DNA of 64,000 nucleotides, taken from NCBI GenBank assembly GCA_950054485.1, contig CATLPD010000002.1, positions 62,001 through 126,000 of the forward strand, in the 5' to 3' direction. Positions 26,365 to 35,172 of this stretch are shown in pieces. Source of the DNA: an uncultured Alphaproteobacteria bacterium. GTDB taxonomy: Bacteria; Pseudomonadota; Alphaproteobacteria; Micavibrionales; CSBR16-224. The position numbers and the translations under genes are program-made. The notes under the pieces are model-generated. The model saw nothing but the letters and a program-made list of their open reading frames with translations, had not been told where the DNA came from and did no database searches. The first letter of the stretch is position 1. Every line of letters begins with the position of its first letter.

Positions 26365-26392
26365 AAAAAACCCGGCCAAGGCCGGGTTTTTT
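26365..26392. terminator. Bidirectional intrinsic terminator
   Basis: AAAAAACCCGGCC and GGCCGGGTTTTTT form a near-perfect palindrome around AA. It works in both directions, ending the lptD transcript and the converging ydbH-ynbE-ydbL operon. Confidence 0.92.
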
Positions 26393-26408
26393 GTTGATAT
26401 CAATTCGT

Positions 26409-26747
26409 CTATTTTTTCACCCATGTCCCACTGGCCGACTGGTAATATTGTCCGCCCGGGGTTTGGTTTATTAATTTCTCACCGGCAAGGGCCTGAACTT
26501 TAGACAAAGACAATCCGTTTTTGGCGGCGATATCTTCATATTTTCGCAGGCGCTCTTCGTTGATTTCGTCCACAACGCGATCAACATCTGTCGAAACCGA
26601 TGTCATGACCTTGCCAACCAGCCCATTCGGCATTTCACCGATCGCGCCTGACGCTTTATATTCAACCAGTCCACCTGCAATTGCTTGTGCCATAATACCG
26701 ACAGTTAAAACGGCAATCATGGCAAAAGTTTTCAAAAGTTTCCTCAT
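26409..26747 (-). CDS. ydbL: YdbL family protein (DUF1318)
   Basis: 112 residues with a signal peptide (MRKLLKTF...AIA-GG) and a DUF1318 domain: 'ASGAIGEMPNGLVG', 'INEERLRKYEDIAAKNGLSLSKVQALAG'. In E. coli YdbL is a small periplasmic protein encoded with YdbH and YnbE and proposed to help the YdbH-YnbE intermembrane bridge form. Here it is third gene of the same order. Role transferred from the family. Confidence 0.92.
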   Translation of the reverse strand: MRKLLKTFAMIAVLTVGIMAQAIAGGLVEYKASGAIGEMPNGLVGKVMTSVSTDVDRVVDEINEERLRKYEDIAAKNGLSLSKVQALAGEKLINQTPGGQYYQSASGTWVKK

Positions 26748-26768
26748 CTCTGTAACTCCTGTCTGTGA

Positions 26769-26969
26769 TTATTGTCCAACGCCGAATAATTCGGGGTCTT
26801 CTTCGAACAGATTTTCAAGATCGCGGTCAACTTTGACACGGACTTCCTGATCGATTTTGACATTCAGATTAATTTCAATCGGCTTATCAGGCGGCGCCAG
26901 TTTTACAGTCGGCGTACAAGCCACTGTAAAAAACGCCAGTGATAATATGGCTAGATATGGTGTTTTCAT
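26769..26969 (-). CDS. ynbE: YnbE family outer-membrane lipoprotein
   Basis: 66 residues; lipobox 'FFTVAC' puts the lipidated Cys at 18. Short acidic mature part 'KPIEINLNVKIDQEVRVKVD' is the YnbE signature and can add a beta strand to the end of YdbH. In E. coli it anchors the YdbH bridge at the outer membrane. It lies 19 bases after ydbH and 21 before ydbL. Confidence 0.92.
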   Translation of the reverse strand: MKTPYLAILSLAFFTVACTPTVKLAPPDKPIEINLNVKIDQEVRVKVDRDLENLFEEDPELFGVGQ

Positions 26970-26988
26970 TCACGATACTCCTCACGCT

Positions 26989-29421
26989 TTATTCTTCAAA
27001 AGCCATCATCTTTTTCTTTATACGTTCGGGCAGACTAAAAGCACCCACATTAAATTTCAAAAGATCTTCAAGCTCCCCTTCAATATTCAAATTCAGATTA
27101 ACGGGACGCCCGTCAAAGAAATCAGGATTACTGCCGGAGGCCTTTAAAACCACTTTCTGATTCTCGCCCGAGCTGCCGTCAACTGTCAATGAAAGAATAT
27201 TGTAATTATAGTCTTTCAACGCGTCCCTTACCATATTGATATAGGCGTTATCCTGCTGAAGGAAAGCGGGCGGGTCAGCCGGATCATATCTGAGGTCTCC
27301 GGTATCAACAGATTCAAGATGTCCCTGCTTTACGGATATCTTACCGTTGTTGATGGATACAGGGATTTCACCACTGACATGGCCGCTTGCGGTCAAACCC
27401 TCCATTGGCATATAGGAAAACAGCGGCCCTAAATCAATCGCTTTGGCCTGCAGCAGCAGGTCGGCATTGCGCGTTTTTGTATTGAATGTAAAAGGTTGTG
27501 TCGTCAGCTGGCCGTCTGCTAAAGTCCACTTCATATCGTGGACGCTCAAAAGATCCTTGGCGCTATGAAAGCTGAATATGATTTCGCCTGCTTTCAGGGG
27601 GAGGCCGCCGACATCAAGACCGCCAATAAAAATTTCTTCTTTATCAATTACGATGGCTGGGGTTGTCGATACTTCAATAACGCCTGCGATGCCGATCGCT
27701 TCTACACTGTTAATAATGGCGCTGTCGGCTTCAATTTTAACCTTTTGATTTGATGTGAAGCTATTGTTCCTGAGTTTGCCGGCGCCGCTAACTGAAATTT
27801 TCCCTGAAAACTCGTTCAGGCTCTGTTTTAAATCAGGAAAAATTTTTGTGATGTCAGCTGCGCTCAGGGTGCGCTCTGGTAAAAGGGTATAGGTCAGATC
27901 AAGGTTTTTGTTTGTGGTGTCATATTGCCCATTGGTTTGAATATTAAGGCGGCCACCGCTTTCAACGCCTGAAAAATTAAATCCCAGTTTCGGGTTCTCG
28001 AATGTGCCGCGCAACCGTCCTGATATAGACGGATATTTTGAAAAGGCTCCTGTCGGGGTTATTGTGCTTTCCCTTAAATCGAATGCGAGCTTTTGATCAT
28101 TGCGGTCATAGGTTGCATAGGCGTTGTTGCTGCGCGCGCTGAAATCATCAACGGCGACCTTATCGATTTGGCCTGTAATAGCCGTTGTCCGGCTGTCCGA
28201 GTCGTTTTCAAATGAGAGATCGCCAGCGACATCAAGTGAAGGTATTACGCTTTTAAAGTTAAAATTTGTTTTAAGTTTTTGTTCTTGTAGATTGTATTGA
28301 AGGTTAATGTTGCTATCAATGTTCTTGATTTCATTGTAGTTTACGCGATCAAGGGATGTGTCCCCATCAATTCTGCCGGTCCATTTTTCGGCATCAGTAA
28401 TGTTTTCGATTTCGGGCGCTGTAATATCAAAGTCGAAACGACTGACGAATTCACCGGATAATTCTGGATTTGCCAATTGCGGATAGTCCTGCGGTGCGCT
28501 TGATAAATCTGTGCTTATGATGTCAAACTCTCCCTGAAGCGTTCGTTCTTGCGTGTTGACGATGGCAGAAAGATTAAACTTGGTGGGGGCCTCCTGGTCT
28601 GTTTGTGTCAAAATATGATATGTCGTTTCGGATAGTTTCTCTGCATCTATCTGTATCAGCCTGAAAACGGCGCCATCAATAATGGCACTTCCAATATCAA
28701 TTTTGACTGACAACAACGGGTGGGGCAGTTCGGGTTCGGTCAAATAACGTATATCCCCTGTCATCGCATTGATTTCCACAGGTGTCTCGCCGGCCAGCTC
28801 GAAATTCACATCCTCGAAATTCAAAGCAGCCTCAAAATGTTGAGCGTTTTTGTAAAAAGCGGAGAGCTGAATATTGCCATTTGCATTGCTGATCTGTTCA
28901 GTCTTATTCTTGTCGAGTGGCAGGTTTGAGTATATCTGATAGCCATCGTCCTGTTTGAAAATACGCGTATTTTCAGCATGTAGCTTATAAGTCTTCTCGC
29001 TTATTTCCATGGGCATGTAAAGGTTTTTGATCGTTATCTCTGGAAATGTGAAGGACGTTTGTCTGTCTGTATTACCGCTTAGGTTTAAGTTGAAATCAAT
29101 CGCAGGAGTTTCCCCTGTTTTGATGGGAGGCAGTGTAAGGCTGTCGATACGCAGTTTATTCAGGTTTCTAGGGTCAAGGCCGTCCCACTGTAGGGCCATC
29201 TCTTTAATTAAAATTGCCTGTTCATTATCTTTAAGGCTGGCTGTTCCGATTGTAAGGCCGTGCAGTGAAAGTCCCAGATCGCTGAGGGTGACGGAGTCAA
29301 ACCCTAAAGCCTCAAGACGTTTTTCGGCCTCTGGCAATATTATGCGCGGCAAAGCAATCCATATGGCAACCAGTGCTATGGCTAAAAAAAGAATAAAGCC
29401 GATCAGTAGCTTTTTAAACAT
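26989..29421 (-). CDS. ydbH: YdbH family AsmA-like intermembrane bridge protein
   Basis: 810 residues. N-terminal inner-membrane helix ('LLIGFILFLAIALVAIWIALP') followed by a long beta-strand-rich periplasmic part of repeating-beta-groove type, shared by TamB, YhdP and YdbH, which carry phospholipids between the membranes. The C-terminal 150 residues ('GLTASGHVSGEIPVSINNG', 'LKASGSNPDFFDGRPVNLN') match the YdbH-specific domain (once named dicarboxylate transport domain). Presence of ynbE and ydbL directly downstream makes the assignment strong. E. coli YdbH is of similar length (about 880). Confidence 0.92.
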   Translation of the reverse strand: MFKKLLIGFILFLAIALVAIWIALPRIILPEAEKRLEALGFDSVTLSDLGLSLHGLTIGTASLKDNEQAILIKEMALQWDGLDPRNLNKLRIDSLTLPPIKTGETPAIDFNLNLSGNTDRQTSFTFPEITIKNLYMPMEISEKTYKLHAENTRIFKQDDGYQIYSNLPLDKNKTEQISNANGNIQLSAFYKNAQHFEAALNFEDVNFELAGETPVEINAMTGDIRYLTEPELPHPLLSVKIDIGSAIIDGAVFRLIQIDAEKLSETTYHILTQTDQEAPTKFNLSAIVNTQERTLQGEFDIISTDLSSAPQDYPQLANPELSGEFVSRFDFDITAPEIENITDAEKWTGRIDGDTSLDRVNYNEIKNIDSNINLQYNLQEQKLKTNFNFKSVIPSLDVAGDLSFENDSDSRTTAITGQIDKVAVDDFSARSNNAYATYDRNDQKLAFDLRESTITPTGAFSKYPSISGRLRGTFENPKLGFNFSGVESGGRLNIQTNGQYDTTNKNLDLTYTLLPERTLSAADITKIFPDLKQSLNEFSGKISVSGAGKLRNNSFTSNQKVKIEADSAIINSVEAIGIAGVIEVSTTPAIVIDKEEIFIGGLDVGGLPLKAGEIIFSFHSAKDLLSVHDMKWTLADGQLTTQPFTFNTKTRNADLLLQAKAIDLGPLFSYMPMEGLTASGHVSGEIPVSINNGKISVKQGHLESVDTGDLRYDPADPPAFLQQDNAYINMVRDALKDYNYNILSLTVDGSSGENQKVVLKASGSNPDFFDGRPVNLNLNIEGELEDLLKFNVGAFSLPERIKKKMMAFEE

Positions 29422-29444
29422 TTAAACCTTGCCTTAAAAATATG

Positions 29445-29473
29445 TTGAGCTTAAGAAGCTCTCACGTTAATGT
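29445..29473 (+). promoter_or_regulatory. yajC-secDF promoter
   Basis: TTGAGC (29445-29450) and TAATGT (29468-29473), 17-base spacer. GAGCTT and AAGCTC (29447-29461) form a 6-bp inverted repeat with 3-base centre at the -35 side of the spacer, a possible operator. The region is divergent with ydbH. Confidence 0.5.
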
Positions 29474-29504
29474 GGCACATCATAACAACGAATGGGAGTA
29501 CTAA

Positions 29505-29840
29505 ATGTTCATTTCTCCAGCTTTTGCCGCGGATGTACCAGCGGATGTTACGGAACCCGGACTGATTGCATCAATCGCACCTTTGCTATTGGTTTTCGCA
29601 ATTTTCTATTTTCTGATCATCAGACCGCAGAACAAACGTATGGCAGAACACCGTAAAATGGTTGATAACCTGAAACGCGGTGACAAGGTTGTCACAGCGG
29701 GCGGGCTTGTTGCGACAGTTAAAAAACTGACCAACGACGACGAAGTGCAACTGGATCTGGGTAACGATATGGTTGTAACCGCTGTGCGCTCTACTCTGAT
29801 GACCATTCGTCAGCCGATCGCTGCGAATGATAAAAAATAA
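29505..29840 (+). CDS. yajC: Sec translocon accessory protein YajC
   Basis: 111 residues: one membrane helix ('SIAPLLLVFAIFYFLIIRPQNKRMAEH') with the classical RPQxKR sequence after it and a cytoplasmic beta domain 'GDKVVTAGGLVATVKKL'. Forms a complex with SecDF. GGGAGTACTAA precedes the ATG. First gene of yajC-secD-secF-mth938. Confidence 0.96.
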   Translation: MFISPAFAADVPADVTEPGLIASIAPLLLVFAIFYFLIIRPQNKRMAEHRKMVDNLKRGDKVVTAGGLVATVKKLTNDDEVQLDLGNDMVVTAVRSTLMTIRQPIAANDKK

Positions 29841-29870
29841 CTTCTAAACGTGTAAACTAAGGGTCCTTTG

Positions 29871-31421
29871 ATGCACTTTTCGACAACTAAAAAATTTATT
29901 GTGGCGATAGTCTGTTTATGGGGGTTCCTGTATGCAATGCCGAATTTGGTGCCGCAGTCTGTTCAGGAAACTTTGGCCAAGGGGCCATCATGGCTGCCGA
30001 ATAAAACGGTCAGTTTGGGGCTGGATCTGCAAGGCGGATCGCATATCCTTATGGAAGTAGATATGGAGCCGCTGATCGAAGAGCGTGTTGATGCGTTGAT
30101 TGACGGGGCCAAGGCCGAATTGCGCGAACGCCAGATACGGTTTAATGCGCCACGTAAGCAAGAAAACGGTTTTATCGTAGAACTGCAGGATGCCGCGAAT
30201 AACGGCGAAGCCTACAATGTGCTAAGGAACCTTGAAGAGGGGCTTGAAGTTGAAAGTCTGAATGACATGGAGATCAGTGTCAGATACGGCCTGCAGGGCA
30301 TGACAACCATTCAGGACCAAACCATTGCACAGTCAATCGAAATTATTCGCCGACGCGTCGATGAAACTGGAACAAAAGAGCCGATTATTCAACGCCAAGG
30401 CACAAGCCGTATTCTGGTACAATTGCCCGGTGTTGATAACCCCGAAGAGATTAAAAAGCTGATTGGTAAGACGGCGAAACTGTCCTTTCATCTTGTAGAC
30501 CTGAGTGCAACGGGCCGTGCGCGTGGCACGATGCGTCTGCCAATGCAGGAGGATCCGAACCAGACGATGTCTATTCAACGTCGTTCAATGGTAACAGGTG
30601 AAATGCTGACAAATGCGCAGCCTGCATTTGATCAAAATGGCAGCCCAGTTGTGTCATTTGCCTTGAATGCCATTGGTGCAAAACGTTTCTGCGATGTTAC
30701 GACTGAAAACGTCGACAAGCCCTTTGCGATTGTTTTGGATAAAGAAGTCATCAGCGCGCCACGTATTATAACGCGTATTTGCGGTGGACGCGGACAGATC
30801 AGCGGTGGTTTCTCGGTCGAGGAGGCAAATAATCTTGCTATTCTGCTGCGTGCGGGTGCATTGCCTGCGCCGCTGAAAGTGATTGAAGAGCGCAGCGTCG
30901 GACCATCTTTGGGCGCAGATTCGGTTGCCGCCGGTAAAATGGCCAGCCTTGTCGGTATTGCCTTGGTTCTGCTTTACATGCTCTCGAGCTATGGGCTGTT
31001 CGGTGTATTTGCAAATGTTGCGCTGATCGTGAATATGGCGCTTATCTTTGCTGTTCTTTCGGTCTTGCAAGCGACACTTACGCTGCCGGGTATTGCGGGA
31101 ATCGTCCTGACAATCGGTATGGCGGTTGATGCGAACGTTCTGATCTTCGAACGTATCCGCGAGGAGTATCGTCTGGGACGATCAGTTATTGCTTCGGTAG
31201 ATTCGGGTTACAAGCAGGCCTTTTCAACAATTGTGGATGCGAATATTACGACCCTGATTGCTGCCTTATTGCTGTTCTCGTTCGGGTCCGGTCCCATTAA
31301 AGGATTTGCCGTGACGCTTGGTATCGGTATTTTGACCTCGATGTTCTCGGCGATTATGCTGACACGTCTGGAAACAATAATGTGGCTGAACAAGAAAAAG
31401 CCAAAAACACTGCCAATTTAA
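29871..31421 (+). CDS. secD: Protein translocase subunit SecD
   Basis: With SecF it uses the proton gradient to finish export through SecYEG. Chosen ATG follows the TTG start given by the track. 516 residues: N-terminal helix, periplasmic domain with 'SLGLDLQGGSHILMEVD' near residue 45, and five C-terminal helices with 'GIAGIVLTIGMAVDANVLIFERIREE' (D4 motif) and 'ITTLIAALLLFSFGSGPIKGFAVTLGIGI'. Normal length when SecF is separate. Confidence 0.97.
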   Translation: MHFSTTKKFIVAIVCLWGFLYAMPNLVPQSVQETLAKGPSWLPNKTVSLGLDLQGGSHILMEVDMEPLIEERVDALIDGAKAELRERQIRFNAPRKQENGFIVELQDAANNGEAYNVLRNLEEGLEVESLNDMEISVRYGLQGMTTIQDQTIAQSIEIIRRRVDETGTKEPIIQRQGTSRILVQLPGVDNPEEIKKLIGKTAKLSFHLVDLSATGRARGTMRLPMQEDPNQTMSIQRRSMVTGEMLTNAQPAFDQNGSPVVSFALNAIGAKRFCDVTTENVDKPFAIVLDKEVISAPRIITRICGGRGQISGGFSVEEANNLAILLRAGALPAPLKVIEERSVGPSLGADSVAAGKMASLVGIALVLLYMLSSYGLFGVFANVALIVNMALIFAVLSVLQATLTLPGIAGIVLTIGMAVDANVLIFERIREEYRLGRSVIASVDSGYKQAFSTIVDANITTLIAALLLFSFGSGPIKGFAVTLGIGILTSMFSAIMLTRLETIMWLNKKKPKTLPI

Positions 31422-31432
31422 GGAGTTGAAAG

Positions 31433-32365
31433 ATGCCTTTAATCCACCTTATTAAGGATGATACACATATTGATTTCATGGGGGCACGCTTCATTGCTTT
31501 CGCGATATCGGCTTTTCTCATTCTGGCAGCGTTCTTTGCGCTTGGAACACGCGGATTAAATTTCGGTATTGATTTCACGGGCGGGACATTGGTCGAGGTT
31601 CAAACGGATGGCCCGGCTGATATTGCCGATTTGCGCTCAAGATTCTCAAACCTAGATCTTGGTAGTGTGTCTATTCAGGAATTTGGGGCGGAAGATGAAG
31701 TTTTAATTCGCATCCCGGAACAGAAAAACGCGGAAGAGGAGGGGCAAGCTGCCCTGATGGATACTGTCCGCGGCGCGATCGATGATGTGGTTGTCGACTA
31801 CAGGCGCGTTGAGTATGTGGGACCGCAAGTGGGAAGCGAGTTGATCAGAACGGGGCTTCAAGCTGTGATATTCTCGCTGCTGGGTATTATGCTTTATATC
31901 TGGGTGCGCTTTGAATGGCCATTTGGCGTGGCCGCTGTCGGCGCGCTTATCCATGATACGATTCTCACGATGGGCTTTTTTGCGGTCACGCAGATCGAAT
32001 TCGGCCTGTCTACAGTTGCTGCCGTATTAATGATTGCGGGTTATTCGATTAACGATACCGTGGTTGTCTTTGACCGTGTACGTGAAAACTTGCGTAAATA
32101 TAAGCGCCAACCCCTTATCGAATTATTTAACAATTCGATTAACCAGATGCTGAGCCGCAGTATCATGACTAGTTTAACCACATTGCTGGCCTTGTTTGCG
32201 CTGTGGTTCTTTGGTGGAGAGGTTATTCGCAGTTTTGTGATTACGCTGATTTTCGGTATCGTGATCGGTACATATTCTTCGGTTTATATTGCGACACCGC
32301 TGTTGAAATATATTCGCCCCGATATTCTGCGCCCTGATATGGACAAGGTTGAGGCAGCGGCCTAA
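31433..32365 (+). CDS. secF: Protein translocase subunit SecF
   Basis: 310 residues. 'LNFGIDFTGGTLVEVQTDGPADI' (SecF D1-like) after the first helix, 'GYSINDTVVVFDRVREN' (SecD/F motif) and 'RSIMTSLTTLLALFALWFFGG' in the last helices. Ribosome site AGGAG precedes the ATG, 11 bases after secD. Confidence 0.97.
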   Translation: MPLIHLIKDDTHIDFMGARFIAFAISAFLILAAFFALGTRGLNFGIDFTGGTLVEVQTDGPADIADLRSRFSNLDLGSVSIQEFGAEDEVLIRIPEQKNAEEEGQAALMDTVRGAIDDVVVDYRRVEYVGPQVGSELIRTGLQAVIFSLLGIMLYIWVRFEWPFGVAAVGALIHDTILTMGFFAVTQIEFGLSTVAAVLMIAGYSINDTVVVFDRVRENLRKYKRQPLIELFNNSINQMLSRSIMTSLTTLLALFALWFFGGEVIRSFVITLIFGIVIGTYSSVYIATPLLKYIRPDILRPDMDKVEAAA

Positions 32366-32368
32366 AAC

Positions 32369-32713
32369 ATGGATGTTACGCCGCTGATAAAATCAGGTCA
32401 TCTTGTTATCGAATCCTATTCAGATGACGGGATTGTTATAAACGGCGAGACATATACGCAAAGCTTCTGTTTGTATCCGGATAAATTACAAAGGCTAGAT
32501 GTTGGAAGCCTGCAAGATCTAGAAGCAGATATTTTGCCGAAAATAGAGGCCGATGTCATATTATTTGCTGTGACTGATAATCTATCGTCTGATGATGTGA
32601 TGCGTTTGAAAATGTCCGATTATAACATTGACGTCATGGATATTGGCAGCGCATGCAGAACCTATAATGTCTTGCTGGCCGAAGGGCGGCGCGTTGTTCT
32701 TGTGAAAATCTAA
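32369..32713 (+). CDS. Mth938-like domain protein (NDUFAF3 family)
   Basis: 114 residues with the Mth938/DUF498 pattern: 'IESYSDDGIVINGETYTQSFCLYPD', ending 'MDIGSACRTYNVLLAEGRRVVLVKI'. The human NDUFAF3 homologue is a complex I assembly factor; in alphaproteobacteria the gene commonly follows secF. Three bases after secF, so co-transcribed. A MidA/NDUFAF7-type methyltransferase, also a complex I factor family, is encoded at 39.1 kb. Confidence 0.85.
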   Translation: MDVTPLIKSGHLVIESYSDDGIVINGETYTQSFCLYPDKLQRLDVGSLQDLEADILPKIEADVILFAVTDNLSSDDVMRLKMSDYNIDVMDIGSACRTYNVLLAEGRRVVLVKI

Positions 32714-32726
32714 AAGAAACTCTTTG

Positions 32727-33269
32727 ATGGGATATCGTAAAGCCATACTAGAAGAAATCAAGAGTATACAAGCCCTTGATAGCTTGGAGTCAGATCATAT
32801 AAAAGATGCTCAGCTTTGGGTGAATTCTGGTGCTGAATTATGCCGCATAAAAAAGCCAGCAATCCCCAATAAGCATCTTGTCTCTTATTTCGTTGTTGCA
32901 GACGGTGAATATATTCTTTTGGTCGATCACAAAAAGGCCGAACTTTGGCTTCCAAGTGGTGGGCACGTTGCCCCCAATGAGAGCCCTAGAAAAACGGTTG
33001 TTCGTGAAGCTTATGAAGAACTAAAAATTGAAGCGGATTTTATACTGGAACATCCTCTGTTTTTAACGGTTACGGAGACTGTAGGTAATGTGGAAAAACA
33101 TACAGATGTTTCCTTGTGGTATGTATTATCCTTAGGTAGAAATACAAAAATTGATTTTGATAAAGATGAGTTTCATTCTATCCGCTGGTTTAACATCAAT
33201 GACCTCCCTTATGAAAGAAGCGATCCTCATTTAAAGAGGTTTATCGAGAAATATTCGAGATTGATTTAA
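32727..33269 (+). CDS. Nudix hydrolase
   Basis: 180 residues from the ATG that follows the tracked TTG. The Nudix box is nearly canonical: 'GGHVAPNESPRKTVVREAYEELKIE' (Gx5Ex7REUxEELxU). Preceded by 'HLVSYFVVADGEYILLVDHK', the common MutT-type strand; C-terminal strands 'LWYVLSLG...FHSIRWFNINDLP' close the fold. Probably a house-cleaning pyrophosphatase of a modified nucleotide or sugar nucleotide. Last gene of the yajC operon; its end faces sod across a terminator. Confidence 0.88.
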   Translation: MGYRKAILEEIKSIQALDSLESDHIKDAQLWVNSGAELCRIKKPAIPNKHLVSYFVVADGEYILLVDHKKAELWLPSGGHVAPNESPRKTVVREAYEELKIEADFILEHPLFLTVTETVGNVEKHTDVSLWYVLSLGRNTKIDFDKDEFHSIRWFNINDLPYERSDPHLKRFIEKYSRLI

Positions 33270-33272
33270 AAT

Positions 33273-33302
33273 ATAAAAAAGCCCCGCTAAAAAACGGGGC
33301 TT
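33273..33302 (-). terminator. Intrinsic terminator of sod (weaker on the other strand)
   Basis: On the minus strand AAGCCCCG-TTTTTTAG-CGGGGCTT is followed by TTTTAT: an 8-bp stem with T run just after the sod stop. On the plus strand the same stem is followed by TTAAATTTT and could end the Nudix gene. Confidence 0.88.
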
Positions 33303-33321
33303 AAATTTTATAAACTTGCTA

Positions 33322-33942
33322 TTATGCAGCGTTTTTAAGGCCATCTTTGGCTTTGTCAAAACACTCAGCAGCAAATTCCCAATTCACTAGGCTATCAAGA
33401 AATGTTGATAGGAAATCAGGGCGACGATTCTGGTAATCCAGGTAATATGCGTGTTCCCAAACATCGCATGTCAGAATAGGCGTGCGACCTTCTGTCAGTG
33501 GAGTTTCAGCATTTGCTGTGTTACATACGCACAATTTGCCATCATCACCCCAGCAAAGCCAAGCCCAGCCGCTGCCGAACTGGCCGGCGCCCGCGTCTTT
33601 AAACTTTGTTTTAAATTCATCCAGGCTGCCAAAGTCTTTTTTGATTTGTTCGGCCAGTGCACCTGTAGGTTCGCCGCCACCGTTCGGTGTCATGCATTTC
33701 CAGAAAAAGCTGTGGTTATAATGCTGGGCAACATTGTTAAATGTGCCTTGGTCTTTTTTCTTGGCAGCAACGACGGCATCAGCAAGATCCATATTCTGGA
33801 TATCGGTGCCTTCGGTCAGTTTGTTGGCCTTTTCAACATAGGCTTTATGGTGTTTACCATAGTGATAATCAAATGTTTCTGCTGACATATGTGGTTCCAA
33901 AGCATCTTTTGCGTATGGAAGGTCTGGTAGCGTAAAGCTCAT
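33322..33942 (-). CDS. sodB: Superoxide dismutase (Fe/Mn family, Fe type)
   Basis: Converts superoxide to oxygen and hydrogen peroxide. 206 residues from the ATG preceded by AAAGGA (the track start 14 codons earlier adds no conserved sequence). Metal ligands and signatures: 'YHYGKHHKAYV' , 'AQHYNHSFFW' and 'CDVWEHAYYLDYQNRRPDF' (DxWEHAYY). The Gln in 'FNNVAQHYNH' before the His is the Fe-type position. No signal peptide, so it acts in the cytoplasm. Confidence 0.96.
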   Translation of the reverse strand: MSFTLPDLPYAKDALEPHMSAETFDYHYGKHHKAYVEKANKLTEGTDIQNMDLADAVVAAKKKDQGTFNNVAQHYNHSFFWKCMTPNGGGEPTGALAEQIKKDFGSLDEFKTKFKDAGAGQFGSGWAWLCWGDDGKLCVCNTANAETPLTEGRTPILTCDVWEHAYYLDYQNRRPDFLSTFLDSLVNWEFAAECFDKAKDGLKNAA

Positions 33943-34013
33943 GATATTTATCCTTTCTTGGGTTGTATAATAATTACATACCAAGGATAAGAGAGTTCCA
34001 TGTGATTACAAGA

Positions 34014-35105
34014 CTATTCCGCAAAAAAATCGGCTTCGGCAGAGATTTCAGGCTCTGTAATGTTAAAAAGAAGCCCATACCACCTTGAGCGTGTCTTTTC
34101 ACCGGGTACCGGCCTATCATAGCTTTGCGTGCAGTTGATCCGCAAGCGGTCCGTATTGATGGGCGTGGGCAGTCGGATTTCAAAACGGCTGTCACTGATG
34201 CGATGCAAATCCAGTTTACCGATACCTGACCCAAAGCATGCAATTGCTTCGTCAGCTTTGTGATATTTACTATCACGGGTAAAGCCGATTGTCAGGTTTG
34301 CGTCATCCGCACTCATGTGGATATGGCGGTCCGCAGGGGTTACATCTGTAATATATAAAGGTTTGCTGTGTGCAATGACTTCTATGCGGTCTGGATCGCC
34401 ATAACCCTCTGTCAGGGAAAATCGCGGAATAACATCACGCGCATTGGCTTTGTGTAGGACGCCACTTTGCTGGCCGAATATCCCGGTAAAACCATATTGC
34501 TGTAAAATTTCCAGATGCTCATGATTATATATTCCGTAGGGAACGGCGAAAAATCGTGGGCGAATGCCAAGTTCACTTTCTGTGCGAGACAATGCCGTAT
34601 TGATGGTTTGCTTAAGCCTCTTATCTGTGATTGATGTCATATATTGATAGTCTGACGGCAGAAGTCCAAAACTTATAAAAGGATATGCTTGCAGACTGCG
34701 CAGTTCATCCCATGTCATGTATTGGGATGCGTTACGGTCTATACGTTCCGAAGCAAAGAAAAGGGTGAATGGTATCTGGTTTTCGATCAGTGGCTTTAAG
34801 GCGTTTTCGTAAGTTGATCTGAAGGCCCCTTCAAATGTTAAGGCAATAGAATTTTTAGGCAGCGCAGTATCTTTATTCAGTTGATCAATGGCCTGATCAA
34901 GCGAGACCATATTGTATCTCGGGTTTTGAAATAATTTGAGATGCTGATTAAAACTGTCGGGGCTGAGGCCTCCGCTGTCATAGCTATTATCCTGAATCTG
35001 GTAATAGACAAAGACCACAGCTGAATTGTCAGGATTATCAGCCTGCGCATTCATGGGATAGAGTAGCCCTGCAATGATGATCAGAATATATTTAAGCATA
35101 TGCAC
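34014..35105 (-). CDS. Polysaccharide deacetylase-fold protein, catalytic motifs lost
   Basis: 363 residues with a signal peptide ('MLKYILIIIAGLLYPMNAQA'). The fold of NodB/PgaB-type deacetylases is clear: 'VSLDQAIDQLNKD', 'IPFTLFFASERI', 'YMTWDELRSLQAYPFISFG' and motif 3 'FFAVPYGIYNHEHLEILQQYGF'. However the TFDDG motif that holds the catalytic Asp reads 'ALTFEGAF' (Glu92-Gly93), and the SHTxxH zinc-binding motif is replaced by 'FGLLPSDY'. So it is likely a non-catalytic carbohydrate-binding form. The C-terminal 110 residues may be an extra beta domain. Confidence 0.82.
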   Translation of the reverse strand: MHMLKYILIIIAGLLYPMNAQADNPDNSAVVFVYYQIQDNSYDSGGLSPDSFNQHLKLFQNPRYNMVSLDQAIDQLNKDTALPKNSIALTFEGAFRSTYENALKPLIENQIPFTLFFASERIDRNASQYMTWDELRSLQAYPFISFGLLPSDYQYMTSITDKRLKQTINTALSRTESELGIRPRFFAVPYGIYNHEHLEILQQYGFTGIFGQQSGVLHKANARDVIPRFSLTEGYGDPDRIEVIAHSKPLYITDVTPADRHIHMSADDANLTIGFTRDSKYHKADEAIACFGSGIGKLDLHRISDSRFEIRLPTPINTDRLRINCTQSYDRPVPGEKTRSRWYGLLFNITEPEISAEADFFAE

Positions 35106-35172
35106 AGTATAGACAGCCTTGTCTTATTCGCAAAAAGAATTAGCATTAGTATCAGAAAAAACGGAGGATTTT

